Source of the DNA: Saprospiraceae bacterium
GTDB taxonomy: Bacteria; Bacteroidota; Bacteroidia; Chitinophagales; Saprospiraceae
NCBI GenBank assembly: GCA_027488935.1
Contig: JAIYAP010000031.1
Location: 83,239 to 147,238, forward strand
Length of the DNA stretch: 64,000 nucleotides
Direction: 5' to 3'
Part shown: positions 26,787 through 35,313 of the stretch, one piece after another
Layout of the letters: every line of letters starts with the position of its first letter
Numbering within the stretch: the stretch's first letter is position 1
The notes under the pieces: generated by a model
Database searches by the model: none
What the model was told of the DNA's origin: nothing
The model's input: only the letters and a program-made list of their open reading frames with translations
Position numbers and translations under genes: made by a program

Positions 26787-29700
26787 TTAATGTTTAAAAT
26801 CCTGTAAAAAATGATGGTTAAACCTTTTTAGCCATTGCAGGTTACGCTTCAACAACAATGTATTTCGTAATTCCGCAAAATAATCTTTGACATTTCTTGC
26901 ACTTCGCCGCGGCAGATACACCGAAACGGCATCGGTGTAGGCATTAACCATTGTGATTGTTTCTTTGTCATCATCACTGAGCATATAGTCCATGAAACCT
27001 AACTCACAATCATCGCAGGCCTCCTGAAATGAGTCATCAAACTGCCAGGAAAGTGTAAATAGGGAAAACGCCTTCAACAAACGCAAACTTGCATTGCTCG
27101 GATCTGAACGTAATAGACGTGTGGATGCGCCGCGTAAATGCTTGATATTATTGGTTTCGTTGCCTGAACGATCTATTGCCATCAGCCGAATATAATCTAG
27201 TACTCTATCAAATGGCATGATCTGCCCACCCTGCGTTTCATCACGAAGCGAATAATTTGTAGGCACCGGTTCGTCTAAATCTGCCTTATACTCTTCCCGG
27301 GCGTATTTTGAGTTGAAATAAAGGTGCAAATATGACTTTAAACGAAAGTTTCCCGAGCCTGGTTCTTTAGATTCGTTGTTCAGGTACTCATCATAAGCTG
27401 CAAAAATATCTCCAATCGCAGTTTTACGTTTTGCGGCAATTTCCTGATAGGCAAATTCCACAATGAATAAAACTAATTCCCGAAACAGATCTTCCAACTT
27501 TTTATCCCGCCTTAATTCAATTGCACCAATTTCGTAATTCTGCTCTTGCAATGGAAGTTCAACTGTACTCAGATTTTCTTTTATCATACGTCTCACCCGG
27601 CTGTCGGAATAATACCGGCGTAAGTAGACGTACAAAGCCAATACATATGCCCCCGCTGGCTTAGGATTGATTACAAGATGATACAATTCGTTCCTATAAT
27701 CAACCTCGAAATCTTCCACAATACCAATGCACGTTAGCCGATAAATGATTTTGTCAGTATCCGATTTGGCACGTCGGGCATACCAAATCTTTTTTAAATC
27801 ATTATAATGTGAAGAATCAAGAATATTCACTTCATGTTCCAATAACCTTTCAATATATTCCTCAAAACCTGGGTTACTTTTTTTTATCTCATCATAAATC
27901 ATTGAGTGGGTTGTCTCAGATAGCTTTTCACTAATGTATTCTTGGATAAAATTATGAAGATCTTCTTTATGTTTGGATATACTATAATGGTTACTAAAAC
28001 CAATAAGAAATCCTTTTTTATGTGGCTTATCAAGATATTCTAATACGCCGGGCAAATGCTTTTGAGCTACAGAATAGTTAAATTGTGCCCTAATAGTCGC
28101 ATCATCGGGGAAAGAGCCTCCATTATGATTCAGTATTAAGGCCTTAAGTACTTCATGAATCCGGGAAGAAGAACTGTCGCATTCTTTTGATATCCAACCG
28201 TTTTTAACATCAAGATAGCCCAATGGCAATGCTTCGTCCGCATCTTCGATGTAGATTCGGCAGTTATTATCTCTTTCCCAATATTTTAAGTCAACTTTTA
28301 TGCCTAATTCTTCTTCTATTTCTTTCTCCCACCGTTCCTTTAATAACCCTGAAAAAGTTATTGGTTCAAACAAAATACTATTTAAATATAGTTGTTCAAC
28401 GTCTGCCCCCCTGAAAGCGCTTTCCTGAAAAAAATTCAGGATACTTTTGTCCACATTTAAGTCCTGAAAAGGCAAAGGAAGATTACGTTCCCTTGGCCAT
28501 TTACGCAAATCCTCCAGAGTAGGGACTTTAAGGTACTCAAGTAGCGTATTAAATTCCGATTCGAGAAAGTATTTACCAATAAGACGATTATCGGGAATGG
28601 GTATATTAAATCCCTCGCTTCGCAACAACCGAAAATGAGTAGGCTTTAAAGTGTATAACTTTTGACGATTGATTAGCACAATGGATAATGCCAAACGGCC
28701 ATCACGACCTGCACGACCGGCCTCTTGTACAAACGATTCGGGAGAAGACGGGCTGTTGAAGTGTATTGTAAACCTTATATTACTTTTATCGATGCCCATC
28801 CCAAAAGCCTTAGTGGCCACCATAAGCTTTAGTCTGTTGTTAATAAACCAAGCCTGGTTACGGAAGCTATCTTTGTCTGTTAAATCACTGATGTACTGGG
28901 ACTCATCTGAAGAGCCTATAAAGGTGCCGATATAGCCTGCTCCTTTGTCTTCCTGGCAATCAATTGGAACAGCACCATTAAACCAAGGAGTATTTATCCT
29001 GTCTGCAATCCCTACTCGATTCTTGGGCTCTAGGAAAACAGGCTTACCATTGGCACCAACTAAGGGCTTACCATCTTTTACTTGAATTTTAAACTTATCA
29101 GATACACCAAATACCGATGAACGGTGCGGCACAAAAATCAATCCTCCATTTTTAGAAATTAATTCATCAGGCTGAAAATCTGGATATTGAATTCTTTTCC
29201 ATTTCTCAGCAATCCATTCCTTTTCCGGATTGGATTGCTGCAAAGTAGCATCAAGCATTTCCTGCCAAGTCAGTTTTAGCATTGTTTGCGTGACCGCAGC
29301 ATTATTTAAATCATTAAATAACCCAGGCATATCCTTAAGAATAGTGTTCAAATGGCTCAATTTGGTCTCAGCAACCATTTTTTTGATTGACCATTCCTGA
29401 GATGTCGACACTGATACTGGATTTACAGTGAAAAGAAACTGCTTACCATCGTCTACTTTGTAAAGATAAGTTGAATACGCAGCAAAGATTTCAACAACCT
29501 TGTAAGAAATTTCATCCCGACTGGTATACTCTGCACTCACAGTAGCATCAGGCTCATCCTCCAACAACAACTCTCTCTCCACGTCAGCTAAGACATCGTA
29601 AGAGGCCGTTGCCGTTAGTCCGAAAAGGGGTATTTTCTTTGCGTCTACAGCATAAGGTAAATACTCTACGGCGTTCCGGCCCAGCGCCAGGTATGCAGGG

Positions 29701-31496
29701 CGAAAATCGTGGCCCCACTCAGAAACGCAATGCACTTCATCAATAACACAATACGCAAAGCTGTAACGCCCACGCATTTCACCAAGGCACTTGCGAAACT
29801 CATCCATCATCATGCGCTCAGGCGATACGAAAAAGAACAGGGTTTGGCCGGACCTCAATTGATAAAGCGCAAATTGTTTCTTCTCCCTGCTTTGCGTTGA
29901 GTTGGCTAAACCACAGGCATCTATGCCAGATTTAATCAAGTTGTCAACTTGATCTTGCATAAGTGAGCGGAGTGGATCAATAACCAATGTAATTCCCGGC
30001 TGTAACAGCGCTGCCAATTGATAGGTGAGCGATTTACCGCCTCCGGTAGGCAGAAGGCCAATGACAGTTTGTTGGTTTAAAGCCCTATTAAGTATTGCAA
30101 TTTGGCCCTGTCTAAATGATTTTTTGCGAAAGATGTTCCGAAGAAAGTAGTTCAATATTTTTTCTCTTTCCGGAATAGGATTCCATACCTCTATCCCCTC
30201 TTGTTCCTGGTTTTTCTCTTTGAAGAATGCCCCATACTGAATAGGCTTCATAGTCAAAAACTGTCGGTTTTCCCAGGGCCAACGTCCAGTGCGTACCACC
30301 GCATAGGGATATGGATACTGTATTCCCAACTCCATACCGTACCGCCTTAGCATAGATATATCAATCACTAAATCGCACGATGTTCCATCATAATTACCTA
30401 CAAATGCTGGTTCATTTCCACGAAGATCAGCCTGAGCAAATTCAGATGAAATAAAAACTTTTTTCAATACAATTCGCGGAAACTTATCTTTCCCACTCAG
30501 GATAAATATTTTTTCCAACCACTCGTTCAAATCTTCCACTGCCAAGCGAGCACAAGGCACATCGCGCTCAATGACCACTATTTCCCACAGTTTTTCCTCG
30601 ATCTTTAACAAACCTGATAAAACTGAATCAAGGATCACTTTTTGAATACGTGCAATGGCAAACGGTGTTAATGTGAACTGAATTACCTTCAACCAATGAG
30701 GATCAAAAGATCGTTGATAATGCAGTGCTACTTGTTGAATGAACGGCTGTTGTGCAATTTCACCAAATGCTCGAAGTGCAGCGCCTCGTTCTGTGATACG
30801 TTTTGTCTCCCACGATGCATTCTGAGTAGCCGCATCTCGCTGCTTGTCGAGTATCTGTTGCTTGAAAGAGCTATGATAGGGTTTGCCATCCACTTCTACG
30901 ATGTATCCCTTGATGAGTGACACGTTTTTTTCAGATGAAAGTGGATAAATCAGTGGTAAGGCGAAATCAGTCCGCTGTTGATGGAATCCTTCTTGCCCAG
31001 GCATCAATGTATTCAGTTCAACCTGGGGCGTTAGTAATTGTCGTAAATAGGGATAATCTTCAGTGCCTTTTTGAAATACATTTTCCTCAAAATTGCTTTC
31101 GATTATCCCTAAATACTGAGGCGTAAAACGTTTATCCACAACGTGTAGTGCGACGAATATGTCTCTCAATAGGATTTCATCGTTTTCCAGGTTCTCTCGA
31201 AGCGGAAAGTCGAAGTCGTATTCACTTTCTTTATCTTGTGTAAAATCCAGGTTAGTCAGCGCTCGTTCTATAAAAATACTGGCTTTTGTAGGCAGGCCTC
31301 GCTGGACAAGATTATGCAACACAACGATTTCTCCTGACATAAAGTCCATTTCCGGCTCCTGTTTAAAACTAGAAACTATATGAAAAGTGGACAAATGACG
31401 TAGCATTACCTCCGCCTCCCCTCCAGGATAGCGGCTAAGTAACAGTTGTTTAAGCGCGAAATTAAAATAGCCTGCTGTTGTGGTGCGGTCGTGCAT
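26787..31496 (-). CDS. RecQ-like helicase with N-terminal Vsr/DUF559-like nuclease domain
   Basis: A 1569-residue protein joining two activities. Residues 170-235 match the Vsr/DUF559 endonuclease pattern: TDFALPL (Asp177), IVEVDGKPYH (Glu201, Asp203, His208) and DKQRD (Arg220, Asp221). The RecQ-type SF2 helicase follows, with Walker A LPTGGGKS (482-489), IDEVHCVSEWGHDFRP (585-600) and LFGLTATASYDV. A long insertion comes next, then VATKAFGMGIDKSNIRFTIHF and motif VI QEAGRAGRDGR. The 500 residues after it are helical and unassigned. Helicase-nuclease fusions of this kind act on invading DNA in many defence systems; DpdF and ZorD are functional parallels, not close matches. It forms an operon with the tail-anchored coiled-coil protein. 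Confidence 0.88.
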   Translation of the reverse strand: MHDRTTTAGYFNFALKQLLLSRYPGGEAEVMLRHLSTFHIVSSFKQEPEMDFMSGEIVVLHNLVQRGLPTKASIFIERALTNLDFTQDKESEYDFDFPLRENLENDEILLRDIFVALHVVDKRFTPQYLGIIESNFEENVFQKGTEDYPYLRQLLTPQVELNTLMPGQEGFHQQRTDFALPLIYPLSSEKNVSLIKGYIVEVDGKPYHSSFKQQILDKQRDAATQNASWETKRITERGAALRAFGEIAQQPFIQQVALHYQRSFDPHWLKVIQFTLTPFAIARIQKVILDSVLSGLLKIEEKLWEIVVIERDVPCARLAVEDLNEWLEKIFILSGKDKFPRIVLKKVFISSEFAQADLRGNEPAFVGNYDGTSCDLVIDISMLRRYGMELGIQYPYPYAVVRTGRWPWENRQFLTMKPIQYGAFFKEKNQEQEGIEVWNPIPEREKILNYFLRNIFRKKSFRQGQIAILNRALNQQTVIGLLPTGGGKSLTYQLAALLQPGITLVIDPLRSLMQDQVDNLIKSGIDACGLANSTQSREKKQFALYQLRSGQTLFFFVSPERMMMDEFRKCLGEMRGRYSFAYCVIDEVHCVSEWGHDFRPAYLALGRNAVEYLPYAVDAKKIPLFGLTATASYDVLADVERELLLEDEPDATVSAEYTSRDEISYKVVEIFAAYSTYLYKVDDGKQFLFTVNPVSVSTSQEWSIKKMVAETKLSHLNTILKDMPGLFNDLNNAAVTQTMLKLTWQEMLDATLQQSNPEKEWIAEKWKRIQYPDFQPDELISKNGGLIFVPHRSSVFGVSDKFKIQVKDGKPLVGANGKPVFLEPKNRVGIADRINTPWFNGAVPIDCQEDKGAGYIGTFIGSSDESQYISDLTDKDSFRNQAWFINNRLKLMVATKAFGMGIDKSNIRFTIHFNSPSSPESFVQEAGRAGRDGRLALSIVLINRQKLYTLKPTHFRLLRSEGFNIPIPDNRLIGKYFLESEFNTLLEYLKVPTLEDLRKWPRERNLPLPFQDLNVDKSILNFFQESAFRGADVEQLYLNSILFEPITFSGLLKERWEKEIEEELGIKVDLKYWERDNNCRIYIEDADEALPLGYLDVKNGWISKECDSSSSRIHEVLKALILNHNGGSFPDDATIRAQFNYSVAQKHLPGVLEYLDKPHKKGFLIGFSNHYSISKHKEDLHNFIQEYISEKLSETTHSMIYDEIKKSNPGFEEYIERLLEHEVNILDSSHYNDLKKIWYARRAKSDTDKIIYRLTCIGIVEDFEVDYRNELYHLVINPKPAGAYVLALYVYLRRYYSDSRVRRMIKENLSTVELPLQEQNYEIGAIELRRDKKLEDLFRELVLFIVEFAYQEIAAKRKTAIGDIFAAYDEYLNNESKEPGSGNFRLKSYLHLYFNSKYAREEYKADLDEPVPTNYSLRDETQGGQIMPFDRVLDYIRLMAIDRSGNETNNIKHLRGASTRLLRSDPSNASLRLLKAFSLFTLSWQFDDSFQEACDDCELGFMDYMLSDDDKETITMVNAYTDAVSVYLPRRSARNVKDYFAELRNTLLLKRNLQWLKRFNHHFLQDFKH

Positions 31497-31511
31497 AAGA
31501 TAAGATCTTAC

Positions 31512-31886
31512 TCAATTACAATTACATAAGTAATCCATAATATATTTATGGAAACGTTTCCCATAAGTGTCTCCAATACCATTTTTAAAAGCATTCCAGT
31601 TTGAAGGGGGGACTCCACAAAATATATATTTTTTGCCAAATATTGCGGTGGGTTCCCGTTTGAATTTTGCAATCACAAAAAGTCCATCTTTGTATTGATA
31701 AGCTTTAACTTCTTCCAGGAACTCTGAGTATACCAAGTTAACCCAAAGTATGTCATCATAAAAAGTTGTTTCCGATTCAACGCTTCTAACAAGTTGCTCA
31801 CATGATACGTTTTGAGTGTATGTATAGCTACTTTGAAATAGAAAGACGATTGCAAAACAAACTGAAATGCGCACAATTATTCTCAT
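31512..31886 (-). CDS. Small secreted KTSC-like protein
   Basis: A 124-residue protein with an N-terminal signal peptide (about residues 1-24, VCFAIVFLFQSSYTYTQ). The mature part resembles the KTSC domain: VKAYQYKDGLFVIAKF, YIFCGVPPSNWNAFK and TYGKRFHKYIMDYLC near the end. It has four cysteines outside the leader. KTSC domains are small RNA/DNA-related or phage-linked modules of unclear function. It lies between the Res and RecQ-like genes, 15 bp before the latter, so it is probably part of the same transcript. A periplasmic protein in a DNA-targeting operon is unexpected. Confidence 0.65.
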   Translation of the reverse strand: MRIIVRISVCFAIVFLFQSSYTYTQNVSCEQLVRSVESETTFYDDILWVNLVYSEFLEEVKAYQYKDGLFVIAKFKREPTAIFGKKYIFCGVPPSNWNAFKNGIGDTYGKRFHKYIMDYLCNCN

Positions 31887-31996
31887 GATAATTTTATTTT
31901 TTTATGCAAATTTGAAGCAAAATAGACTTTGTCCTTATTCTTGCAAAAGAAGCTCGATAATTGCAGAAAATAGGGACTACAATTCCCAAAGTTAAT

Positions 31997-34900
31997 TTAA
32001 AACGGACTCTCGAACATATATTCCATACCAATCACAGATATCTCATCCCCGCGAGCCAAATTAGAAATGATGATTGGGTCGTAATCCTCATTGATTGGTT
32101 TTAAGTTCAAAGATTTTGAAAACAAACTCTTTTTTGTTTTTGATTCCTCCAGTTTAATTTCGCGGATAGTATATCCTTTCTCATAGTCTTCATCACTTAC
32201 TGCTTCATGCCATACTAGACCAATTTTATCAATTGCCTTGCTGAAATCATCTTGATATTCCAAAACGATCCATTCATTATGCTCATAACGTGGAGCAAGC
32301 GCTGTTCCTTTTACCTGCGTGGCGAATACAGATTCTGGAAACTTTTCTTGCTTGGGTGCAAGTGGAAAAGGAAACCAACCATCTGGTTTGCCAGATTTTT
32401 GCCCTTTCGCAAATTTTTTATGGGCCTTCTCAGGTGAATATACCGGGATATATTTTGAGTATTTCTCTTCTGCTGGCGGGTCGGATACCATTTCATTATG
32501 TACCTGCATCCGATATTGAGTCAATTCGGATCGTTGAATCAAGGTTTCCAGGTCACCGGATTCTTTCATATCAAAATCGAGATTTTCAGAAAAAACGATG
32601 ACTGATTTATATTTTTTTATGTCACCGATCCCTTCTACATCATTCAACTTTAGTAATAATGCATTTTTTCGGTAATCTGAGAAAACCTCACCTTTAGTTT
32701 CTATCAGATATAAAATATCATCTTTATACACGATAAAATCCGGGTAATAACGCTTTGTGCCATACATGAAAAACACCTGCCTTTGGTTACGGAGCCAGAA
32801 GTTCATCTGTTTCCATTCACCAGGATAAGATTCTGACACAATACCATTACTATCTTTCTTAATGAGTGCGCGCCCTGGAAGCTTTTCGTCAAAAAAGCGT
32901 GCTAGTTTAAATTCTGTAAACGAATCAAATTTGTCATAAGCAAATACAGATTTTTTGAAACCATAAAACTGCCGTTGCTCTTCCACCATGCTTTTGAGTT
33001 TCGTTTCATCCTTTTCTCCATACCACTTCGAATTTTGCTGCTCTCCAGTTGGTATTTTAATCTGCTCATCTTTGAAATGTTGATACAGGTTAAAGGAATC
33101 ATCATCGCGCATACGGCGGATGTCGAGACTGAAATAGTTCTTTTCAATGTGGTTTTGATAATAGAACGCGAAAGCATTTATAAATAGATTTTTCGCCATC
33201 AGTTCATCTGTATCATTATCTGTGCTTATCCGCGAATATTTCAACCCAATTTGGTTAAATCGTTGAAAATAAGCCTCAAATGCCCTATGTGTTCGGGGAA
33301 GATCGGGCAGACAGTTAAGTCGCTTAATGACGATATTATAAACGCCTTTTTTTTCGCGATCCGTTAATAAAAGTAAATTTGGTGTGCCCCCACCTTGCTG
33401 TATCGCCTGTCTTAGTTCCTCTTCATCACCGAAAAGGTTAACTTCAGTAAAGTATCCTTCAGGATGATATTTCAAGCAACATTTTTCACCACCTTCCTCT
33501 AAACGGAAACAGTTGTTTTCAAGAAAGTTTCCTACAATCGCTTCTACATCTTCGATCAATCCATAAAGTTCCACTCCTTCTTTTACCCGGAAGTCTGCAC
33601 GAATTTTTGGGATATATTTCCCTTCCAATAATTCCCGTTTAGCATTATTGGTCACGTAGATTTTGGGTTGATCAAAACTTAGATACTTGTCATTCAGACC
33701 GAACTCTTTCTGAATGGCTTCGATAACGCCTTCAAAATTTTTCCCCTTATCGCAAATAATATGTAACATTTCTGCATTAGCCTTCAACCGGTCTTGTTCT
33801 TCGTCATCAAACTCCCGGCTTTCTTTGTGTAGGCGCACGCCACGACCAATTATCTGCTTAACACTGGTGAGCATTCCGCTATCAGTATCGTTGATGACAG
33901 CCATGGAGAAAATATTGGGTAAGTCAATACCCTCGTCCAGGCGATTGATATAAACCACGAATTCGACTTCGTTTTTCCGAATGCCCGCCCATTTTTTTTC
34001 GGTTTCTTTATCGCAGCCTGAATAGTAAAATATGGCCAAGCGGCAAACTTCTGCCATTGTAGTGCGCAGGGCATCCCGATTGCCTTTAAATTGATTATTG
34101 ATCAGGTCTCGCAAAAGCAATGTGATTTCCCGATCTTCTTCAAAGACTTTGTCTAACACAAAATCAATATTCTCTACATCATCAGCAAGTTGTTCGCGTA
34201 GATAGTTGAAAACCTTGCGGGTATATTCAGTATCGTTTTTGACTTTTATAAAAGCAAGCGGTTTCAGCCCTCGCGCTTTGGGATCACGCAAAATCGCCTC
34301 TTTTTTCAATAGATGTACCAGCACCAATGCTATGACTTTTTGCTTTTCGCCGTCGGTCACCTCGTCTTTTCGTTTTCGGTCTTCAGTCTTTAGTGCAAGG
34401 GCGCGTACAAGTTTACCATGCCCATCTTCCAGGAATCGGCGGATGTCGTATTTATGAACATTTGTTTGCCGCGCTTTATCCGTTTTTGTGTCAGTTTCCG
34501 TACTTGTTGCCGTGAATTCAAGCACTAATTTTGGATGAAAATTCCTGATAATACGCTTAGCAGTAGTGGTTTGTGCATGGTGTGCTTCGTCCGTAATAAT
34601 GACCAGGGGTTTGTCTTTTAGAAACTGACGTATGCCTATCGTGTTGCCTTGTTCATCGCGCCATACGGCGCTCTCCCAGGTTTTGTCCGTATTAGTGGCA
34701 TTAGCGCCGAACTTGGCAATATTGAATACAAAAATATTAGCATCTTTAGAATCGTCAAAAAATAGATTCTGAGCGTAGTTATCTCCAGTGATGAGGTTGA
34801 AAGTAAAGGGGGTGTCTGGGGCCCAGACAGATTCGTAGTTACCAATCTGGAAATTACGAATCGTTTTTTGATAAATATCTGTGCTGGCTGGCGTGATAAT

Positions 34901-35305
34901 CAGGAAGTTGCGAATACCAAACCGTTGGTACAGGAAATAGATACTCGCACCCATAAGCATGGTTTTGCCGGAACCTGTGGCCATTTCGAAACCCAAAAAA
35001 GGTGCTTTGAGTTTGGCATCTTTGTCCACATCATCGAGTAAATCCTTTTTCTCGGGTTTATTGTCCGGGCATTTGACCAAGTAATCCAGCAAATACAATG
35101 CTTCCATTTGGTACCCTCGCAACCGATGTGCAGTGATACCTTCCTCAATATTATTGAATAAAGCGAAATCATTAAACAGATTGGCTGAAACACGATTGAC
35201 CTCATACTCTCGAATAACACGTTCCAGGGTGCGCCGATGTTGCTGAAAATAAGGCTGATTTTTGTCCTGCTTATTTCGGCTGGACTTTCCTGATGCTTTG
35301 GCCAT
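31997..35305 (-). CDS. Type III restriction helicase (Res) with degenerate S24-like C-terminal domain
   Basis: A 1102-residue restriction subunit. The SF2 translocase has Walker A MATGSGKT (to residue 115), IITDEAHHAQ (DEAH 239-242), LVLEFTATST and the motif VI region IIGRGVRLHKE. The nuclease site is Asp856 (YYPDFIVY) with Glu869 and Lys871 (LIETKG), a PD-(D/E)XK core. Residues about 950-1100 look like an S24/LexA-type fold: IPVYSPEKAHKKFAKGQ, then VKGTALAPRYEHNEWIVLE, YTIREI and VIGMEY. The nucleophile position is Ala1002 instead of Ser and the general-base position is Arg1048 instead of Lys, so it should be peptidase-dead. The gene begins 8 bp after the methyltransferase gene, giving a type III restriction-modification pair. 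Confidence 0.9.
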   Translation of the reverse strand: MAKASGKSSRNKQDKNQPYFQQHRRTLERVIREYEVNRVSANLFNDFALFNNIEEGITAHRLRGYQMEALYLLDYLVKCPDNKPEKKDLLDDVDKDAKLKAPFLGFEMATGSGKTMLMGASIYFLYQRFGIRNFLIITPASTDIYQKTIRNFQIGNYESVWAPDTPFTFNLITGDNYAQNLFFDDSKDANIFVFNIAKFGANATNTDKTWESAVWRDEQGNTIGIRQFLKDKPLVIITDEAHHAQTTTAKRIIRNFHPKLVLEFTATSTETDTKTDKARQTNVHKYDIRRFLEDGHGKLVRALALKTEDRKRKDEVTDGEKQKVIALVLVHLLKKEAILRDPKARGLKPLAFIKVKNDTEYTRKVFNYLREQLADDVENIDFVLDKVFEEDREITLLLRDLINNQFKGNRDALRTTMAEVCRLAIFYYSGCDKETEKKWAGIRKNEVEFVVYINRLDEGIDLPNIFSMAVINDTDSGMLTSVKQIIGRGVRLHKESREFDDEEQDRLKANAEMLHIICDKGKNFEGVIEAIQKEFGLNDKYLSFDQPKIYVTNNAKRELLEGKYIPKIRADFRVKEGVELYGLIEDVEAIVGNFLENNCFRLEEGGEKCCLKYHPEGYFTEVNLFGDEEELRQAIQQGGGTPNLLLLTDREKKGVYNIVIKRLNCLPDLPRTHRAFEAYFQRFNQIGLKYSRISTDNDTDELMAKNLFINAFAFYYQNHIEKNYFSLDIRRMRDDDSFNLYQHFKDEQIKIPTGEQQNSKWYGEKDETKLKSMVEEQRQFYGFKKSVFAYDKFDSFTEFKLARFFDEKLPGRALIKKDSNGIVSESYPGEWKQMNFWLRNQRQVFFMYGTKRYYPDFIVYKDDILYLIETKGEVFSDYRKNALLLKLNDVEGIGDIKKYKSVIVFSENLDFDMKESGDLETLIQRSELTQYRMQVHNEMVSDPPAEEKYSKYIPVYSPEKAHKKFAKGQKSGKPDGWFPFPLAPKQEKFPESVFATQVKGTALAPRYEHNEWIVLEYQDDFSKAIDKIGLVWHEAVSDEDYEKGYTIREIKLEESKTKKSLFSKSLNLKPINEDYDPIIISNLARGDEISVIGMEYMFESPF

Positions 35306-35313
35306 GGATAGGA

